Made by a program: the position numbers and the translations under genes. Under the pieces are notes generated by a model, which saw nothing but the letters and a program-made list of their open reading frames with translations, searched no databases and was not told the DNA's origin. Below, piece after piece: positions 63,301 through 64,000 of a DNA stretch of 64,000 nt (the stretch's first letter is position 1; each line of letters begins with the position of its first letter). This stretch comes from Methylotenera versatilis 79 (lineage in GTDB: Bacteria; Pseudomonadota; Gammaproteobacteria; Burkholderiales; Methylophilaceae): contig NZ_ARVX01000001.1 of assembly GCF_000384375.1 (NCBI RefSeq), positions 310,001 through 374,000 of the forward strand, written 5' to 3'.

Positions 63301-64000
63301 TCCACTTCCATCCAAGTCGCATCTGGCGTCACCATACGATAAGATGCCAAATTATCCAGCGCGGTACCCCACAACACGGCTTTTTTGCCACCCGCATTCA
63401 TCGCAACGTTTCCGCCGATACAACTTGCATCCGCACTGGTTGGATCGCAGGCAAACTCTAAACCAGCTTCGGTTGCCGCTTCCATCGCACGGCGCGTCAC
63501 TACGCCAGCACCACACTCAATCGTGGCAACTTGACGCGCAACACCTGGCAATGTGCGCATTTGCACGCCTGTGTGCTTGTCTAACTTCTCTGTATTGATC
63601 ACTACAGATAATGGCGTTAGCGGAATTGCGCCACCTGTGTAGCCGGTTCCGCCTCCGCGTGGGATCACGGTTAAGCCTAACTCAATACTGGCTTTTACAA
63701 GCGCAGCGATTTCAATTTCAGTATCCGGATTAAGTACCACAAACGGATACTCAACACGCCAATCTGTGGCATCGGTGACATGAGAAACACGGGCTAAGCC
63801 ATCAAACTGAATATTGTCTTTGCGCGTGATTTTGTTGTATTTAGCCAACGCTTTTTTACGCAAATCATAGGTTTGACGAAAATCATCGGCAAACTTTTCC
63901 ACCGCTTTTTTGGCAGCATTGACTAGTTTTTGTACTTTTTCATTACCGCTCGTGTTGCCACTCACATTACGTTCATCAATGGCATTAATGCGATGATAAA
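60390..64000 (-). CDS. DUF3683-family FAD/4Fe-4S fusion dehydrogenase (GlcD-GlcF type), start beyond window
   Basis: At least 1,200 residues are visible; the frame is open to the window edge (reading ...[10 protein letters not shown] before the GTG at 63965), and the family has a further N-terminal domain, so the real start lies outside. Order: FAD-binding domain ([15 protein letters not shown]), FAD-oxidase C-terminal domain ([14 protein letters not shown]), two 4Fe-4S motifs ([23 protein letters not shown]), then CCG cysteine domains ([43 protein letters not shown]). This combines the GlcD/lactate dehydrogenase flavin unit with the GlcF/LldE-type iron-sulfur unit in one chain. A 2-hydroxyacid such as lactate or glycolate is the likely substrate. 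Confidence 0.9.
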   Translation of the reverse strand, partial: YHRINAIDERNVSGNTSGNEKVQKLVNAAKKAVEKFADDFRQTYDLRKKALAKYNKITRKDNIQFDGLARVSHVTDATDWRVEYPFVVLNPDTEIEIAALVKASIELGLTVIPRGGGTGYTGGAIPLTPLSVVINTEKLDKHTGVQMRTLPGVARQVATIECGAGVVTRRAMEAATEAGLEFACDPTSADASCIGGNVAMNAGGKKAVLWGTALDNLASYRMVTPDATWMEVERLDHNLGKIHDIAMARFKITRFDIDLKTQLGEPEIISIPGPSFRKVGLGKDVTDKFLSGLPGIQKEGCDGLITSATFILHRMPKYVRTIALEFFGNVSHAVPAIVEIKDYLDATAKPDPAIPNKSLVIMAGLEHMDERYIKAVGYATKAARQQRPKMVLIADIASDDENAVGEVASAMVRMCNAKNGEGFIAVSGEARKKFWLDRARTAAIAKHTNAFKINEDVVIPLPKLGEYSDGIERINIELSIHNKLKLVDALEAFMQTDLPLQADEDGNADAQMVQTKQVMALQLLRDLRSKWRLILNTLDEPVSVLGALGKDHSQYENVFRAVQSYDLRISWKRELKRPMAEIFVGREYQKILARFDEIHKTVLKSRVFIALHMHAGDGNVHTNIPVNSDDYGMMKQAHEAVDRVMALAKGLDGVISGEHGIGITKMEYLDQSTIDTFTVYKNKVDPNGHFNKGKLLAGSGLENAYTPSFGLLEQESIIMEQSAIGEIADDISDCLRCGKCKPVCTTHVPRANLLYSPRNKILATSLLIEAFLYEEQTRRGISIKHFDEFNDVADHCTVCHKCLNPCPVDIDFGDVSIKMRNFLRVQGKKQFNPGTAAGMLFLNAKDPATIKFIRTTMIGWGYKAQNIAHTLAKKFGLLKNKIRPPASVGKPEIKAQVIHFINRPMPRKMQSKTSRAMLGVEDDSMIPVIRNPQKVTEDSEAVFYFPGCGSERLFSNVGLATQAMLYEVGAITVLPPGYLCCGYPQTSAGNHDKGQEITADNRVLFHRVANTLNYLDIKTVIVSCGTCMDQLQKYEFEKIFPGCRLLDIHEYLMEKDMRLQTVTGTRYMYHDPCHSPMKTYKPMEVTNKLMGQEVQLNDRCCGESGTFAAARPDIATQVKFRKQEELEKGMNKMGLTVGKPEGKVKILTSCPSCLQGLARYGDDTGIEADYIVVEMAKHILGDNWMEEYVERVNNGGIEKVLL

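Overview
The window reads as a stretch of ordinary chromosome from a Gram-negative betaproteobacterium of moderately low G+C (about 40-43% by eye). The gene order tgt-yajC-secD-secF, the divergent ffh / ypjD-like pair, the clpS-clpA pair, and a GlcD/GlcF-type fusion dehydrogenase of the DUF3683 family all fit Betaproteobacteria. The overall style (two adjacent metal-linked loci, ETF and ETF-QO together, many TTAAC-bearing intergenic stems) resembles Methylophilaceae such as Methylotenera. That family-level guess is inference: no diagnostic methylotrophy gene and no rRNA lies in the window. There is no CRISPR array, prophage or intact insertion sequence.

Layout. 0-10.6 kb: the end of an alcohol dehydrogenase, then mostly membrane transporters (YccF, DHA2-type MFS, TauE/SafE, EamA, YbaL-type Kef antiporter), a LysR regulator and small proteins. 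10.7-16.1 kb: an electron-transfer-flavoprotein cluster, with a LysR regulator and ETF-ubiquinone oxidoreductase facing away from etfB-etfA and an fpr-type ferredoxin/flavodoxin reductase. 16.2-25.8 kb: glgX, recQ, an exonuclease/GIY-YIG fusion, galE, an HPP-CBS membrane protein, a repeat-bearing secreted protein and a DUF2383 protein. 26.1-32.7 kb: a ModE-like DNA-binding protein, a TonB-dependent receptor, a family 1 solute-binding protein, a di-haem DUF1111 cytochrome and ModA, with no ABC permease or ATPase. 32.8-35.6 kb: an alpha/beta hydrolase, YihY/BrkB and an exported intradiol dioxygenase. 36.0-40.8 kb: a tight five-gene operon, PepSY membrane protein - DUF2271 - DUF4198 - ApbE - membrane-anchored CysJ-like flavoreductase, behind a promoter that overlaps a Fur-box-like site. 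40.8-64 kb: housekeeping genes (tRNA-Lys, ffh, leuA, pssA, tgt, yajC, secD, secF, a CorC-type CBS protein, clpS, clpA, gst, pyrD) and the truncated fusion dehydrogenase.

How genes may work together. The 36-40.8 kb operon can be read as one electron path: NADPH to the CysJ-like protein, to the PepSY membrane protein, to a covalently flavinylated DUF2271 protein (it has a DGVTGAT acceptor motif for ApbE) and on to an iron species in the periplasm. The 26-32.7 kb locus looks like a metal or oxyanion acquisition unit with an outer-membrane receptor, two orphan periplasmic binding proteins and a redox cytochrome. These two loci are the best candidates for a little-described system.

At the DNA level, the 10-mer AAGTGTTAAC occurs at least ten times on the two strands, four of these as two inverted pairs forming intergenic stems. 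About 0.2 occurrences would be expected by chance at this base composition. A related 10-mer, AAACTTAACC, occurs at least five times. The first pattern resembles that of DNA uptake sequences in other bacteria, but its function here is unknown.
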